A stretch of 47,335 nt of DNA from an uncultured Collinsella sp. (GCA_902496335.1 CABVAO010000010.1:1-47335), one strand, 5' to 3'. Counted from the stretch's first letter, positions 32,950-41,100 are shown. Program-made: numbers and translations. Notes: generated by a model from the sequence alone, not told the origin.

Positions 32950-33759
32950 CTACAAGGCCTGTTCGTTCAGGAAGATCAAAGTGTTTTTATTTGAAAGCTC
33001 GGGAAAGTGCCGATAGCCAACGTCGAACGCGGTGAGTTCGCTTGCATCCTCGAGCTTGTTTTCTGCCATCCACCGCACCATGGAGCCGCGCGCCTTTTTG
33101 CTGGCGGTCGACCGTTGGATGGGCTTCCCGTTGCGGATACCCTCGCCAAAGAGGCATGTGACGGCCGTGGCGTCGCCCGCGAGGTGGGGCAGAACGGCTT
33201 TGGCATACTCTACGCTGGCGAGGTTGACGATCGTGGTGTTTGAGCCTGCCGGGGCGATAGCCCGCGCGAGCTTGTCGCTCCAAAACGCGTAGAGGTCTCG
33301 GGCATCGTCAACGGCGAGCTTCGCGCCCATCTCCAGCCGATACGGTTCGACGGCATGAAAGGGACGAACGCACCCGTAGAGGCCGGAGAGGATCCACAGA
33401 TGGTCTTGCAGCCATGCGAGCTGCGCGGAATCCATCACCTCGGGTGCCATGCTCTGGTATTGAATGCCGTGATAGGACATGACGGCAGGGGAGAGGTGGC
33501 GAGCGAGTGCGGGATTGTCGAGATCGCCGCTTTTCAGGATGGGCCCGAACTCATGCAGGGTGTTGAGGCAAGGCCCCAGCAGTTTGTCACTCACGTTCCA
33601 CAGCGCCTGCAGGCCGCCGCTGCCTTCATTCCGCTCGATATCTAGCAGTGCGCGGTGGAGGCGAGCCGTCTCGCGCACAAAGGGTGGGATGCCCAGGACT
33701 TCAAAAGCATCTTGGGCCGCGCGCATCTGCTTGGCGGGCGAAATGATGACCTGCAGCAT
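32950..33759 (-). CDS. yaaA: Peroxide stress protein YaaA (DUF328/UPF0246)
   Basis: YaaA lowers free iron and protects DNA from hydrogen peroxide in E. coli; it also binds DNA. The protein is 269 residues from the ATG at 33759, preceded by GGAGAG on the minus strand; the longer open frame upstream includes the neighbouring terminator and is not credible. Family motifs are present: I-I-S-P-A-K-Q-M at the N-terminus, L-S-G-L-Y-G-x-x-R-P, P-Y-R-L-E-M-G-A-K-L, N-L-A-S-V-E-Y and K-K-A-R-G-S-M-V-R-W. It lies on the same strand as the M18 peptidase but is separated from it by a long terminator hairpin. Confidence 0.9.
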   Translation of the reverse strand: MLQVIISPAKQMRAAQDAFEVLGIPPFVRETARLHRALLDIERNEGSGGLQALWNVSDKLLGPCLNTLHEFGPILKSGDLDNPALARHLSPAVMSYHGIQYQSMAPEVMDSAQLAWLQDHLWILSGLYGCVRPFHAVEPYRLEMGAKLAVDDARDLYAFWSDKLARAIAPAGSNTTIVNLASVEYAKAVLPHLAGDATAVTCLFGEGIRNGKPIQRSTASKKARGSMVRWMAENKLEDASELTAFDVGYRHFPELSNKNTLIFLNEQAL

Positions 33760-33773
33760 GAACTCTCCTCTGC

Positions 33774-33847
33774 CAAAAAAGAAATTGCGGTGGAATACGG
33801 TCTGTTTTGGCCGTTTATGGGCCAGTTTAGTCCGTATTTCACCGCAA
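33774..33847 (-). terminator. Long nested hairpin terminator after the M18 peptidase gene
   Basis: The arms 33785-33800 and 33832-33847 pair over 16 bases with one G-T. An inner GGCC/GGCC stem extends the structure. On the minus strand the stem is followed at once by a T-rich run (33784-33775), so it should stop transcription before yaaA. Confidence 0.85.
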
Positions 33848-33862
33848 CTGATGAAGGGTTGG

Positions 33863-35260
33863 TTATGCTCGCTCGATGAAGGCCTTGTAGCCGCGGTAGG
33901 CCTCGTAGATGTCGGCCTTGTTGGCGACCTCCCACAGGGCGTGCATGGACAGGACGGCAACGCCGGAGTCGATGACGTTCATGCCGTACTTGGCCATGAT
34001 GTAGGCTATGGTGCCGCCGCCGCCCGCGTTGACGCGGCCGAGCTCACAGGTCTGGAAGTCCACGCCGGCCTCGTCCATGATGTCGCGGACGAGGGCCACG
34101 TACTCGGCATCGGCGTCGTTGGAGCCGCCCTTGCCGCGGCTGCCCGTGTACTTGTTAAAGCACAGGCCACGACCCATGAAGGCTGCGTTCTTGGTCTCGA
34201 ACTTGCCGGCGTAGCCCGGGTCGAAGCCGGCGGACACGTCGGAGGAGAGCATACGGCTGCGGGCGAGCGCGCGGCGCAGAGCCAGCGGGCTGTCCTCGCC
34301 GGCGAGTGTCATGATCTCGGCGACGGTGTTCTCGAAGAAGCGGCTCGTCATGCCGGTGGCGCCCACGGAGCCGATCTCCTCTTTGTCGACGATGAGCGTG
34401 ATGCTCGTGCGCTCGACATTGGCCACATTGATCTGGGCGAGCATGGAGGGGTAAGCGCAGACGCGGTCGTCGTGGCCATAGCCCAAAATCATGGAGCGGT
34501 CGAGGCCCATGTCGCGGGCCGGGCCGGCGGGCACGACCTCGATCTCGGCAGAGAGGAAGTCCTCCTCCTCGACGTCGTACTGCTCCTTGAGGATGTCCAG
34601 GAACATCTGCTTGACGGGCTCCTTGGGGGCGTCCTTGTCGTCCTCGTCAAACTTGACGGGGCGGCCGCCCACGATCACGTCGAGGATCTCGGCGTCGACG
34701 GCGTCCTTGGCGGGCTTGGCCATCTGCTCGCTCGAGAGGTGGATCAGCAGGTCGGAGATGGTAAAGACCGGGTCGTCTGCCTTGTCGCCGATGTTAATGT
34801 CGACGGTGGTGCCGTCCTTTTTGCAGATGACGCCTACGAGCGCGAGCGGGGAAGCGACCCAGTGGTAGCTCTTGACGCCGCCATAGTAGTGCGTGTCGAG
34901 ATAAGCCATGTCGCCGGCCTCGAAAGCGGGGTTCTGCTTAAGGTCCAGGCGCGGTGAGTCCACGTGGGCGCCCAGGATGTTAAAGCCCTGCTCGAGCGGG
35001 GCGGTGCCCAGGTTGACGAGCATGAGGTCCTTGCCGTGATTGGCGGCGTACACCTTGTCGCCGGCCTTGAGCGCGCGGCCCTCGGCGATCACGGTCTCTA
35101 GATTGACGTAGCCCGCCTCCTCGGCCATCTTGATACCGGTCTTGACGCACAGGCGCTCGGTCTTGTTCTCACTCAAAAACTGCTTATAGCCGCGGCAAAG
35201 CTCCTCGAGCTCCTCGATCTGCTGTGGCGTGTACTTTTTCCATGCGCAGGGACGCTCCAT
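33863..35260 (-). CDS. M18 family aminopeptidase
   Basis: This zinc aminopeptidase belongs to the M18 (aspartyl aminopeptidase-like) family. The protein is 465 residues from the ATG at 35260, eight bases after AAGGAG; the open frame runs further upstream but without a start signal. Metal-site motifs are seen: H99-V-D101 in G-A-H-V-D-S-P-R, the acidic pair in D-K-E-E-I-G-S-V-G, S-S-D-V-S-A, and a C-terminal H in L-S-M-H-A-L. It faces polA across a divergent 166-base region that holds a perfect ten-base inverted repeat. Confidence 0.92.
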   Translation of the reverse strand: MERPCAWKKYTPQQIEELEELCRGYKQFLSENKTERLCVKTGIKMAEEAGYVNLETVIAEGRALKAGDKVYAANHGKDLMLVNLGTAPLEQGFNILGAHVDSPRLDLKQNPAFEAGDMAYLDTHYYGGVKSYHWVASPLALVGVICKKDGTTVDINIGDKADDPVFTISDLLIHLSSEQMAKPAKDAVDAEILDVIVGGRPVKFDEDDKDAPKEPVKQMFLDILKEQYDVEEEDFLSAEIEVVPAGPARDMGLDRSMILGYGHDDRVCAYPSMLAQINVANVERTSITLIVDKEEIGSVGATGMTSRFFENTVAEIMTLAGEDSPLALRRALARSRMLSSDVSAGFDPGYAGKFETKNAAFMGRGLCFNKYTGSRGKGGSNDADAEYVALVRDIMDEAGVDFQTCELGRVNAGGGGTIAYIMAKYGMNVIDSGVAVLSMHALWEVANKADIYEAYRGYKAFIERA

Positions 35261-35299
35261 GACGCAGGCTCCTTTCGGATCGATCGTGCTGGTTGATGT

Positions 35300-35334
35300 A
35301 CCGTGAGCCATCGTATCACGCGCGGGCTCACGGT
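35300..35334. repeat. Inverted repeat between the M18 gene and polA
   Basis: ACCGTGAGCC and GGCTCACGGT are perfect reverse complements separated by 15 bases. The site lies between divergent genes, 40 bases from the M18 start and 93 from polA. It may be an operator or a leader hairpin; no T run is present. Confidence 0.45.
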
Positions 35335-35426
35335 GGCGGGGGAGCTTGATGTGCGGTGGCCGTGGGGCGGGGAGCGTGTAAACTGGTGTGAGCAAACCGT
35401 GCCCAGCCCAAAGCGAGGTATTCAAT

Positions 35427-38174
35427 ATGTCTGACAAGCGCCGTACCTTTGCCGTCATCGACGGCAACTCGCTCATGCACCGCGCCTTCCACGCCGTGCC
35501 GCCCACCATGAACGCGCCGGACGGTCGTCCCACCAACGCGATCTTTGGCTTCCTGAACATGTTCCTCAAGATGATTGACGCCTTTAATCCCGACGGCGTT
35601 GTCGTGGCGTTTGACAAGGGCAAGCCGCGCGTGCGTATGGAGATGTTGCCGCAGTACAAGGCGCAGCGTCCGCCCATGGATCCCGACCTGCATGCGCAGT
35701 TTCCTATGATTAAGGAGCTGCTCGCCGCACTCAACGTGCCGATTCTGCAGTCCGAGGGCTGGGAAGGCGATGACATCCTGGGCACTATGGCGCGCCTGGG
35801 CGAGCAGGCCGGCTGTGACATGCTGCTGGTGACCGGTGATCGCGATATGTATCAGCTCGTGACCGAGCACGTCAACGTGGTCTCGACCCGCAAGGGCCTG
35901 TCCGACGTTGCGATCATGACGCCCGAGAGCGTGGACGACCTGTATCACGGCATTACGCCGGCGCTCGTGCCCGATTTTTACGGTCTGAAGGGCGATACGT
36001 CGGACAACATTCCCGGCGTACCGGGCATCGGCCCCAAAAAGGCGAGCGCGCTCATTACGAAGTACGGTAGCCTGGACGAAGTCATCGCGCATGCCGACGA
36101 GGTCAAGGGCAAGATGGGCGAGAACCTGCGTGCGCACATCGACGATGCGCTGCTGAGCCGCAAGGTCGCAACCATTCGCACCGATGCGCCCGTCGAGCTC
36201 GACTTTGACGAAACGTCCTTCCCGGCGTTTTCTGCCGACGAAGTGTCCGCGGCGCTGGGCACGCTTGGTATCACCGCCATGCAGAACCGTTTCTTGGCGC
36301 TGATCGGCGGCGAGGGCGGGGCTGCTGCCTCCAGTGTGTTTGAGATACCTGCTATGGTTCGCGCGGCCGCCGGCGATGCCGACGCGCTTGGTGCCGTTGC
36401 GGCTGAGGTCTCCCGCGCGATTGATGCCGACGAGTGGGTCGCCGCCGTGGTGGACGACGACAAGGAAGAGGGCGCGCTCTTTGGACTGACGCGCACGCTG
36501 TGGTTGGCGACGTCCAAGGGCCTGTTCGCGCTCGAGGAGGGCGACAGCTGTGCGGTGGCTGAGGTTGAGGGCTTCAACTTCGTCCACGGCGTGATTGCCG
36601 GCGTGCTCGCGCGTCTGTTTATGGAGGGTCGCGTGGCGAGCCCGGATATGAAGGCGCTGTTGCACGAGCTTTCGCCCATCGATTCTTCTGAGCCCGAGCT
36701 CATGGATCCGCTCGCTACCGATTCCACGCGTATCTTCGATACCGTGGTCGCTGCCTATCTGCTGGATTCCGATCGCTCCGAGTTCGATGAGGCATATCTT
36801 GCCGATACGTATCTGCAGATGGCGCTGCCTGCGGCGCGCGGCGCAGAGGGTGCTGGTGAGGACGCTCCGGCGCCTGCCGCCCGTACTGCGGCTCTGACGC
36901 TGGCGCTCGTGGCACCGTTGCGCGAGTGCATGGCCCGTGAGAATGCCGCCAACGTGTTCGATGGCATCGAGATGCCGCTCGTTCCGGTACTTGCCAAGAT
37001 GGAGCGCGCGGGCATGCTCGTGGACCCCGACCGTCTGCACAGTCTGTCCGAGGGTCTGGCGACCCAGATTACCGAGGTTGAGCGCAGTATTCGCGACCTG
37101 GCGGGTGACGAGACCTTTAATATTGGCAGTCCCATGCAGCTGTCGCATGTGCTCTTTGATGTGATGGGGCTTCCGACCAAGGGCCTCAAGAAGACTAAGC
37201 GCGGCTATTATTCGACCAACGCCAAGGTGCTGAGCGACCTTGCGCGTGACCACGAAATCGTGCGTCTGATCTTGGACTGGCGTGAGAAGTCTAAGATCAA
37301 GTCCACCTATCTGGACACCCTGGGCCCGCTACGCCGTGGTGACGGTCGCGTACACACTACGTACAACCAGACCATCACGGCAACGGGGCGTCTGTCCTCG
37401 AGCGACCCGAACCTGCAGAACATCCCGACGCGCTCGGAGCTGGGTCGTACCGTTAAGACGGCGTTTTCGGCAGGCGAGGGAAGCGTCTTTTTGGCGGTGG
37501 ACTACTCGCAGATCGAGCTGCGTCTGCTGGCGCATCTCTCGGGTGACGAGCACTTGGTGCGCGCCTTTAACGAGGGCGAGGACTTCCATGCCGAGACGGC
37601 GGCGCGCGTGTTCGGCGTGCCGGTGTCCGAGGTAACGCCCGACCTGCGCAGTCGCGCCAAGGCCGTGAACTTTGGCATCGTGTATGGTCAGCAGGCCTAC
37701 GGCCTGTCGCAGTCGCTGCATATCTCGATGGCCGAGGCGCGCGACATGATCGACCGCTACTACGAGGCCTACCCGGGCGTGCGCACGTTCCTCGACAACG
37801 TGGTGGCGCGCGCCAAGCAGACGGGCTACGCCGAGACCATGTACGGCCGCCGTCGTCATATTCTGGAGCTCAAGGCCAAAAATCCGCAACTCCGCGGCTT
37901 TGGCGAGCGCACGGCCATGAACCACCCCATGCAGGGCACCGCCGCCGACATCATCAAGATCGCGATGGCCCGCGTAAGCCGACGTCTGGAAGAAGAAGGC
38001 TTTGCCGCCCACATGATCCTACAGGTACACGACGAACTGGACTTTGAGTGTCCCGTCGACGAAGTCGAGCGCCTAACCGCCATGGTCCGCGACGTCATGG
38101 AGCACGTAGTAGACCTCCGCGTACCGTTGATCGCCGAAGCCAGCACCGGCATAACCTGGGCCGATGCCAAATAA
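35427..38174 (+). CDS. polA: DNA polymerase I
   Basis: PolA fills gaps and removes RNA primers. The protein is 915 residues from the ATG at 35427, nine bases after GAGG. The N-terminal 5'-3' exonuclease region starts F-A-V-I-D-G-N-S-L-M-H-R and has T-G-D-R-D and Y-G-L-K-G-D-x-S-D-N-I-P-G-V-P-G-I-G. The middle region lacks a recognisable D-x-E exonuclease motif, so proofreading is probably lost, as in many Gram-positive PolA. Polymerase motif A is D692-Y-S-Q-I-E-L, motif B includes K-A-V-N-F-G-I-V-Y-G, and motif C is V-H-D869-E. Confidence 0.95.
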   Translation: MSDKRRTFAVIDGNSLMHRAFHAVPPTMNAPDGRPTNAIFGFLNMFLKMIDAFNPDGVVVAFDKGKPRVRMEMLPQYKAQRPPMDPDLHAQFPMIKELLAALNVPILQSEGWEGDDILGTMARLGEQAGCDMLLVTGDRDMYQLVTEHVNVVSTRKGLSDVAIMTPESVDDLYHGITPALVPDFYGLKGDTSDNIPGVPGIGPKKASALITKYGSLDEVIAHADEVKGKMGENLRAHIDDALLSRKVATIRTDAPVELDFDETSFPAFSADEVSAALGTLGITAMQNRFLALIGGEGGAAASSVFEIPAMVRAAAGDADALGAVAAEVSRAIDADEWVAAVVDDDKEEGALFGLTRTLWLATSKGLFALEEGDSCAVAEVEGFNFVHGVIAGVLARLFMEGRVASPDMKALLHELSPIDSSEPELMDPLATDSTRIFDTVVAAYLLDSDRSEFDEAYLADTYLQMALPAARGAEGAGEDAPAPAARTAALTLALVAPLRECMARENAANVFDGIEMPLVPVLAKMERAGMLVDPDRLHSLSEGLATQITEVERSIRDLAGDETFNIGSPMQLSHVLFDVMGLPTKGLKKTKRGYYSTNAKVLSDLARDHEIVRLILDWREKSKIKSTYLDTLGPLRRGDGRVHTTYNQTITATGRLSSSDPNLQNIPTRSELGRTVKTAFSAGEGSVFLAVDYSQIELRLLAHLSGDEHLVRAFNEGEDFHAETAARVFGVPVSEVTPDLRSRAKAVNFGIVYGQQAYGLSQSLHISMAEARDMIDRYYEAYPGVRTFLDNVVARAKQTGYAETMYGRRRHILELKAKNPQLRGFGERTAMNHPMQGTAADIIKIAMARVSRRLEEEGFAAHMILQVHDELDFECPVDEVERLTAMVRDVMEHVVDLRVPLIAEASTGITWADAK

Positions 38175-38208
38175 AGACGTACCAACAACACCAAAGTAGC
38201 CAAAAGCA

Positions 38209-38242
38209 GAAGGGGGCTCCTTGCCAACAAGGAGCCCCCTTC
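38209..38242 (+). terminator. Terminator hairpin after polA
   Basis: The arms 38209-38223 and 38228-38242 pair perfectly over 15 bases around CCAA. No T run follows on the plus strand, so efficiency is uncertain. Confidence 0.7.
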
Positions 38243-38309
38243 ATTCCAAAAAATTCAGCCAAGTATCTAGACGCCAAGACGCCATCTAGGCGGCAGGTAA
38301 GTAAACCTA

Positions 38310-38438
38310 GGGCCTGGCCGGGCGGCACGGGATAACTTTTCGTAGATTCCGCACGCAAAGAAAGCCACTTAATGTGGCTTTCGTCTTGCGCAGGACCTGA
38401 CCGAGCGAAAAGTTATCCCGTGCCGCCCGGCCAGGCCC
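38310..38438. repeat. Very long nested inverted repeat between polA and the HAD gene
   Basis: The arms 38310-38342 and 38406-38438 are perfect reverse complements over 33 bases. The 63-base loop holds a second perfect hairpin, GAAAGCCAC (38360-38368) with GTGGCTTTC (38374-38382). The arm start resembles that of the repeat at 24615 (GGGC, GGCAC, and CTTTTCG or CTTTCG at the inner end). It lies just after the end of the minus-strand HAD gene. It could be a terminator, but its size and perfection suggest a repeat family. Confidence 0.85.
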
Positions 38439-38448
38439 GATGGGACGG

Positions 38449-39276
38449 CTACCGAGCCGCCAAGATGGCGTCGATGAGCGTCAGTACGCCCCCGTCGTTG
38501 TTGCTCGGAATGCGCCACTTGGCGTGCGCGTTCATATGCTCCTCGGCATTGTCCACGATAAAGCTGTGTCCGACGCGCTCCAGCATGGGGATATCGTTGT
38601 AGGTGTCGCCCACGGCGGCGGCATCGGCGATATCAATGCCCAGCTGCTCGCACAGATGCGCGACGCCGGCGCCTTTGTCGACGCCCAGGTTCATAAAGTC
38701 GATCCACTCGCGGCCCGCATTGGTGACATAGAGTCGGTCCGAGAATGCCGGGCTGTAGTCCTCGCGAAACGCTGGCTCGGCATCGTAGGCGGGGAAGAAG
38801 ATCGAAATCTTATTGGACTCGATATCAAGGCCCTCAAAACTATCGACGTAGTTGATCGTGTTGTAGTACACGCTGATCTCGTCGTGGTACTGATGGTCGC
38901 GGGCGAGCACATAGAACTCGTCGTAGCAGCACAGGACGGGAACGGCGCGCGGGTCCTCCGAGGCACGAGCGAGCACCTGCTGATACAGCGCCACATCGAT
39001 GTTGCTCTTATAGATATAGTTGCCGCGATAGATGACGCAGGCTCCGTTATCGGGGCAAAAAGCGATGCGGCTCTTGATGTCTTCGAACATCTCCTCGAGC
39101 TTGGGGGCGGGACGTCCGCTGGCGGGGCAGAATACGATGCCGGCGTCGGCGAGCTTGTCCAGGCGCTCATCAAGACCCTGTGGTAACACGCGCTCGTCGG
39201 TTAGTAACGTCTTGTCCATATCGACGGCGAGAATCTTAATGTTTCCGATATTGGCGTCCGATTCGTAAGTTTGCAT
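38449..39276 (-). CDS. Cof-type HAD family phosphatase
   Basis: This HAD-superfamily hydrolase of the Cof (type IIB cap) group has 275 residues and acts on small phosphorylated metabolites. Motif I is D19-M-D21-K-T-L-L, motif II A-S-G-R, and motif IV G-D-T-Y-N-D-I-P-M-L, preceded by a lysine in V-D-K-G-A-G-V. The C2B cap lies between motifs II and III. The substrate cannot be predicted. The ATG follows AAAGG on the minus strand. It diverges from the arginine locus across 274 bases before the argG leader ORF. Confidence 0.9.
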   Translation of the reverse strand: MQTYESDANIGNIKILAVDMDKTLLTDERVLPQGLDERLDKLADAGIVFCPASGRPAPKLEEMFEDIKSRIAFCPDNGACVIYRGNYIYKSNIDVALYQQVLARASEDPRAVPVLCCYDEFYVLARDHQYHDEISVYYNTINYVDSFEGLDIESNKISIFFPAYDAEPAFREDYSPAFSDRLYVTNAGREWIDFMNLGVDKGAGVAHLCEQLGIDIADAAAVGDTYNDIPMLERVGHSFIVDNAEEHMNAHAKWRIPSNNDGGVLTLIDAILAAR

Positions 39277-39364
39277 AAAAGCGAGCCTTTCGTTTCGAGT
39301 TTGTTTCAGACGTTATAACCATCAACTCTTAGTCGGCCGTATTTTCGCAGGATTGGCGCGTATT

Positions 39365-39401
39365 TGCATCACTATTCACAAACTAATGAAAAAACTTTTC
39401 A
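39365..39401. promoter_or_regulatory. Tandem ARG-box-like operators
   Basis: Box 1 at 39365-39378 is TGCAT-CACT-ATTCA, one base from the ArgR consensus TGAAT-N4-ATTCA. Box 2 at 39387-39401 is the palindrome TGAAAA-AAC-TTTTCA. Their centres lie about 22 bases apart, near the two-turn spacing of paired ARG boxes. They sit upstream of the argG leader and downstream biosynthetic genes, so ArgR control is plausible. Box 2 is only a partial match. Confidence 0.6.
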
Positions 39402-39419
39402 GAAATTTGAATTTGTCGC

Positions 39420-39447
39420 TTGTGCTGCGGGCACTTTAGCGTAATAT
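39420..39447 (+). promoter_or_regulatory. Candidate promoter of the argG leader
   Basis: TTGTGC at 39420-39425 and TAATAT at 39442-39447 are separated by 16 bases. Transcription would start near 39454, giving a leader of about 97 bases before the short ORF. The -35 match is modest. Confidence 0.45.
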
Positions 39448-39550
39448 AGCGACCATCGAAAACGGAGACGGAAAAACAACCGCTTACCGAGGAAAAGGTA
39501 CCGTTTGCGATATTAGAATTGCGCCCGGCGATAGGTGAAAGGAGAGGCAG

Positions 39551-39625
39551 ATGCAGTTCGTAAAGATCATCACTACTGCAGACAATGCCATCCGACGCCA
39601 GCGCGCAATTTCCCGACGACGATAA
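39551..39625 (+). CDS. Arginine-rich leader peptide of the argG-argH locus (24 codons)
   Basis: A complete short ORF of 24 codons has an excellent ribosome binding site, AAAGGAG, seven bases upstream. The first half (M-Q-F-V-K-I-I-T-T-A-D-N-A-I) is ordinary. The last ten residues are R-R-Q-R-A-I-S-R-R-R, six of them arginine, and three consecutive CGA codons come directly before TAA. CGA is used for four of the six arginines although it is uncommon in neighbouring genes. It lies 206 bases before argG. This is the form of an amino-acid attenuator or arrest peptide sensing arginine supply. I infer that role from sequence and position; I am not aware of an established name for it. Confidence 0.75.
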   Translation: MQFVKIITTADNAIRRQRAISRRR

Positions 39626-39774
39626 CTATCGTCTCTGTCCTTATGGGGCGTAACGCCTCAACAGAGTCATTTTGAGGTCGTTGGGTTTTATGCACGACAT
39701 AGCCGCATGTTTCTAGGGCATGCCTGTGATGCATTCTGCTGAATAACCTGATATTGCACGGTTTTTGACCTCAA
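39618..39774 (+). promoter_or_regulatory. Competing hairpins after the arginine leader ORF
   Basis: Hairpin I, GACGATA/TATCGTC (39618-39633), covers the last Arg codon and the stop. Hairpin II, GGGGCG/CGCCTC (39645-39659), has a three-base loop. Hairpin III, CCTCAA (39656-39661) with TTGAGG (39672-39677), shares bases with II and so excludes it. A long-range pairing of TTGAGGTC (39672-39679) with GACCTCAA (39767-39774) excludes III. T stretches occur at 39686-39689 and 39762-39766. The set of alternatives fits attenuation, but which one acts as terminator is unclear by eye. Confidence 0.5.
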
Positions 39775-39831
39775 GGTGACTTGCAACTGACCGATGTTCT
39801 AACTAGCTACCAAGGGCGAAAGGAAACAGCC

Positions 39832-41058
39832 ATGAGCAAGGAAAAAGTCGTTCTCGCATATTCCGGTGGTCTTGATACATCCGTATGTGTCAAGTGGCTC
39901 CAGGACGAGAAGAATCTCGATGTCGTTTGCGTCTGCGGCAACGTGGGCCAGGAGGAGACCGGCCTGGATGCCAAGAAGCAGAAAGCGCTCGACCTGGGCG
40001 TTCTCGATTGCCAGGTGCTCGACCTGCGCGACGAGTTCTCCGATGAGTTCCTGACTAAGGCCATCGCCGCAAACTCCATGTACGAGAACAAGTACCCGCT
40101 GCTCTCCGCCCTGTCACGCCCGCTGCTCGCCAAGAAGCTTGTCGAGGTCGCTCACGAGTTTGGCGCGACCTACGTCGCCCACGGCTGCACCGGCAAGGGT
40201 AACGACCAGGTTCGTTTTGAGGCTGCCGTCAAGGCCCTTGACCCCGAGCTCAAGGTTATCGCCCCGGTTCGCGAGTGGAATCTGAAGTGCCGTCCCGATG
40301 AGGTCGCCTATGCTCATGCCCACAACGTGCCGGTTCCCGAGGGTGCTAACGACAACCCCTATTCCATCGATGACAACCTGTGGGGTCGTGCCATTGAGTG
40401 CGGCCACCTGGAGGATCCCTGGAACGAGCCGCTCGACGACGCCTGGGTTATGACTAAGAATCCCGAGGACACGCCTGACACCCCGACGTATACCGAGATT
40501 GAGTTTGAGGCCGGCAAGCCCGTCGCCGTCGACGGCAAGAAGATGAAGCTTTCCGAGATCGTCATCGCCCTCAACAAGATTTCGGGCGACAACGGCTTTG
40601 GCCGTCTCGACCTGGTCGAGGATCGTCTGGTGGGCCTCAAGAGCCGCGAGTGCTATGAGGTTCCCGGCGCCCTGACACTCATCACCGCCCACAAGGCGCT
40701 CGAGGACATTTGCGTCGAGGGCGACCTGCTCAAGATCAAGATTAAGCTCGAGCAGGATTGGGCTACCGCCGTGTACAACGGCCAGTGGTACAGCCCGCTC
40801 AAGAACGCGCTCGACGCCTTTATGGCCGACACCCAGAAGTTCGTGACCGGCACCGTCCGCCTGAAGTTCTTTAAGGGCAACTGCCATGTCGTCGGCCGCA
40901 AGAGCCCGTTTAGCCTGTATGACTACGGTCTGGCTACCTACGACCGCGACACCACGTTTGACGAGAAGGCCAGTGCTGGCTTTATCGAGATCGATACGCT
41001 GTCGCTCAAGACGTGGGCTAAGGTCCAGGGTCCCAGCTTCGCTGCCGCCCAGGCTTAA
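39832..41058 (+). CDS. argG: Argininosuccinate synthase
   Basis: ArgG joins citrulline and aspartate with ATP. The protein is 408 residues from the ATG at 39832, seven to eight bases after AAAGGA; an upstream TTG at 39781 is not supported. The N-terminal ATP motif A-Y-S-G-G-L-D-T-S is at residues 9-17. Y-V-A-H-G-C-T-G-K-G-N-D-Q and K-S-R-E-x-Y-E-V-P-G-A are also present. A leader ORF and possible attenuator lie upstream. argH follows after 522 bases that hold a small ORF and a hairpin, rather than directly. Confidence 0.96.
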   Translation: MSKEKVVLAYSGGLDTSVCVKWLQDEKNLDVVCVCGNVGQEETGLDAKKQKALDLGVLDCQVLDLRDEFSDEFLTKAIAANSMYENKYPLLSALSRPLLAKKLVEVAHEFGATYVAHGCTGKGNDQVRFEAAVKALDPELKVIAPVREWNLKCRPDEVAYAHAHNVPVPEGANDNPYSIDDNLWGRAIECGHLEDPWNEPLDDAWVMTKNPEDTPDTPTYTEIEFEAGKPVAVDGKKMKLSEIVIALNKISGDNGFGRLDLVEDRLVGLKSRECYEVPGALTLITAHKALEDICVEGDLLKIKIKLEQDWATAVYNGQWYSPLKNALDAFMADTQKFVTGTVRLKFFKGNCHVVGRKSPFSLYDYGLATYDRDTTFDEKASAGFIEIDTLSLKTWAKVQGPSFAAAQA

Positions 41059-41100
41059 GTCTTCCTTTCCTTGGTATCCGCGCGGCCCATCCGCGTGATA

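Noticed and set aside
33760..33960. Extended N-terminus of YaaA
   Set aside because: The open frame upstream of 33759 crosses the M18 terminator hairpin and the end of the M18 gene. The conserved YaaA start with RBS is at 33759.
35261..35821. Long upstream extension of the M18 aminopeptidase frame
   Set aside because: It lies opposite the start of polA, lacks family similarity, and the RBS-supported start is at 35260.
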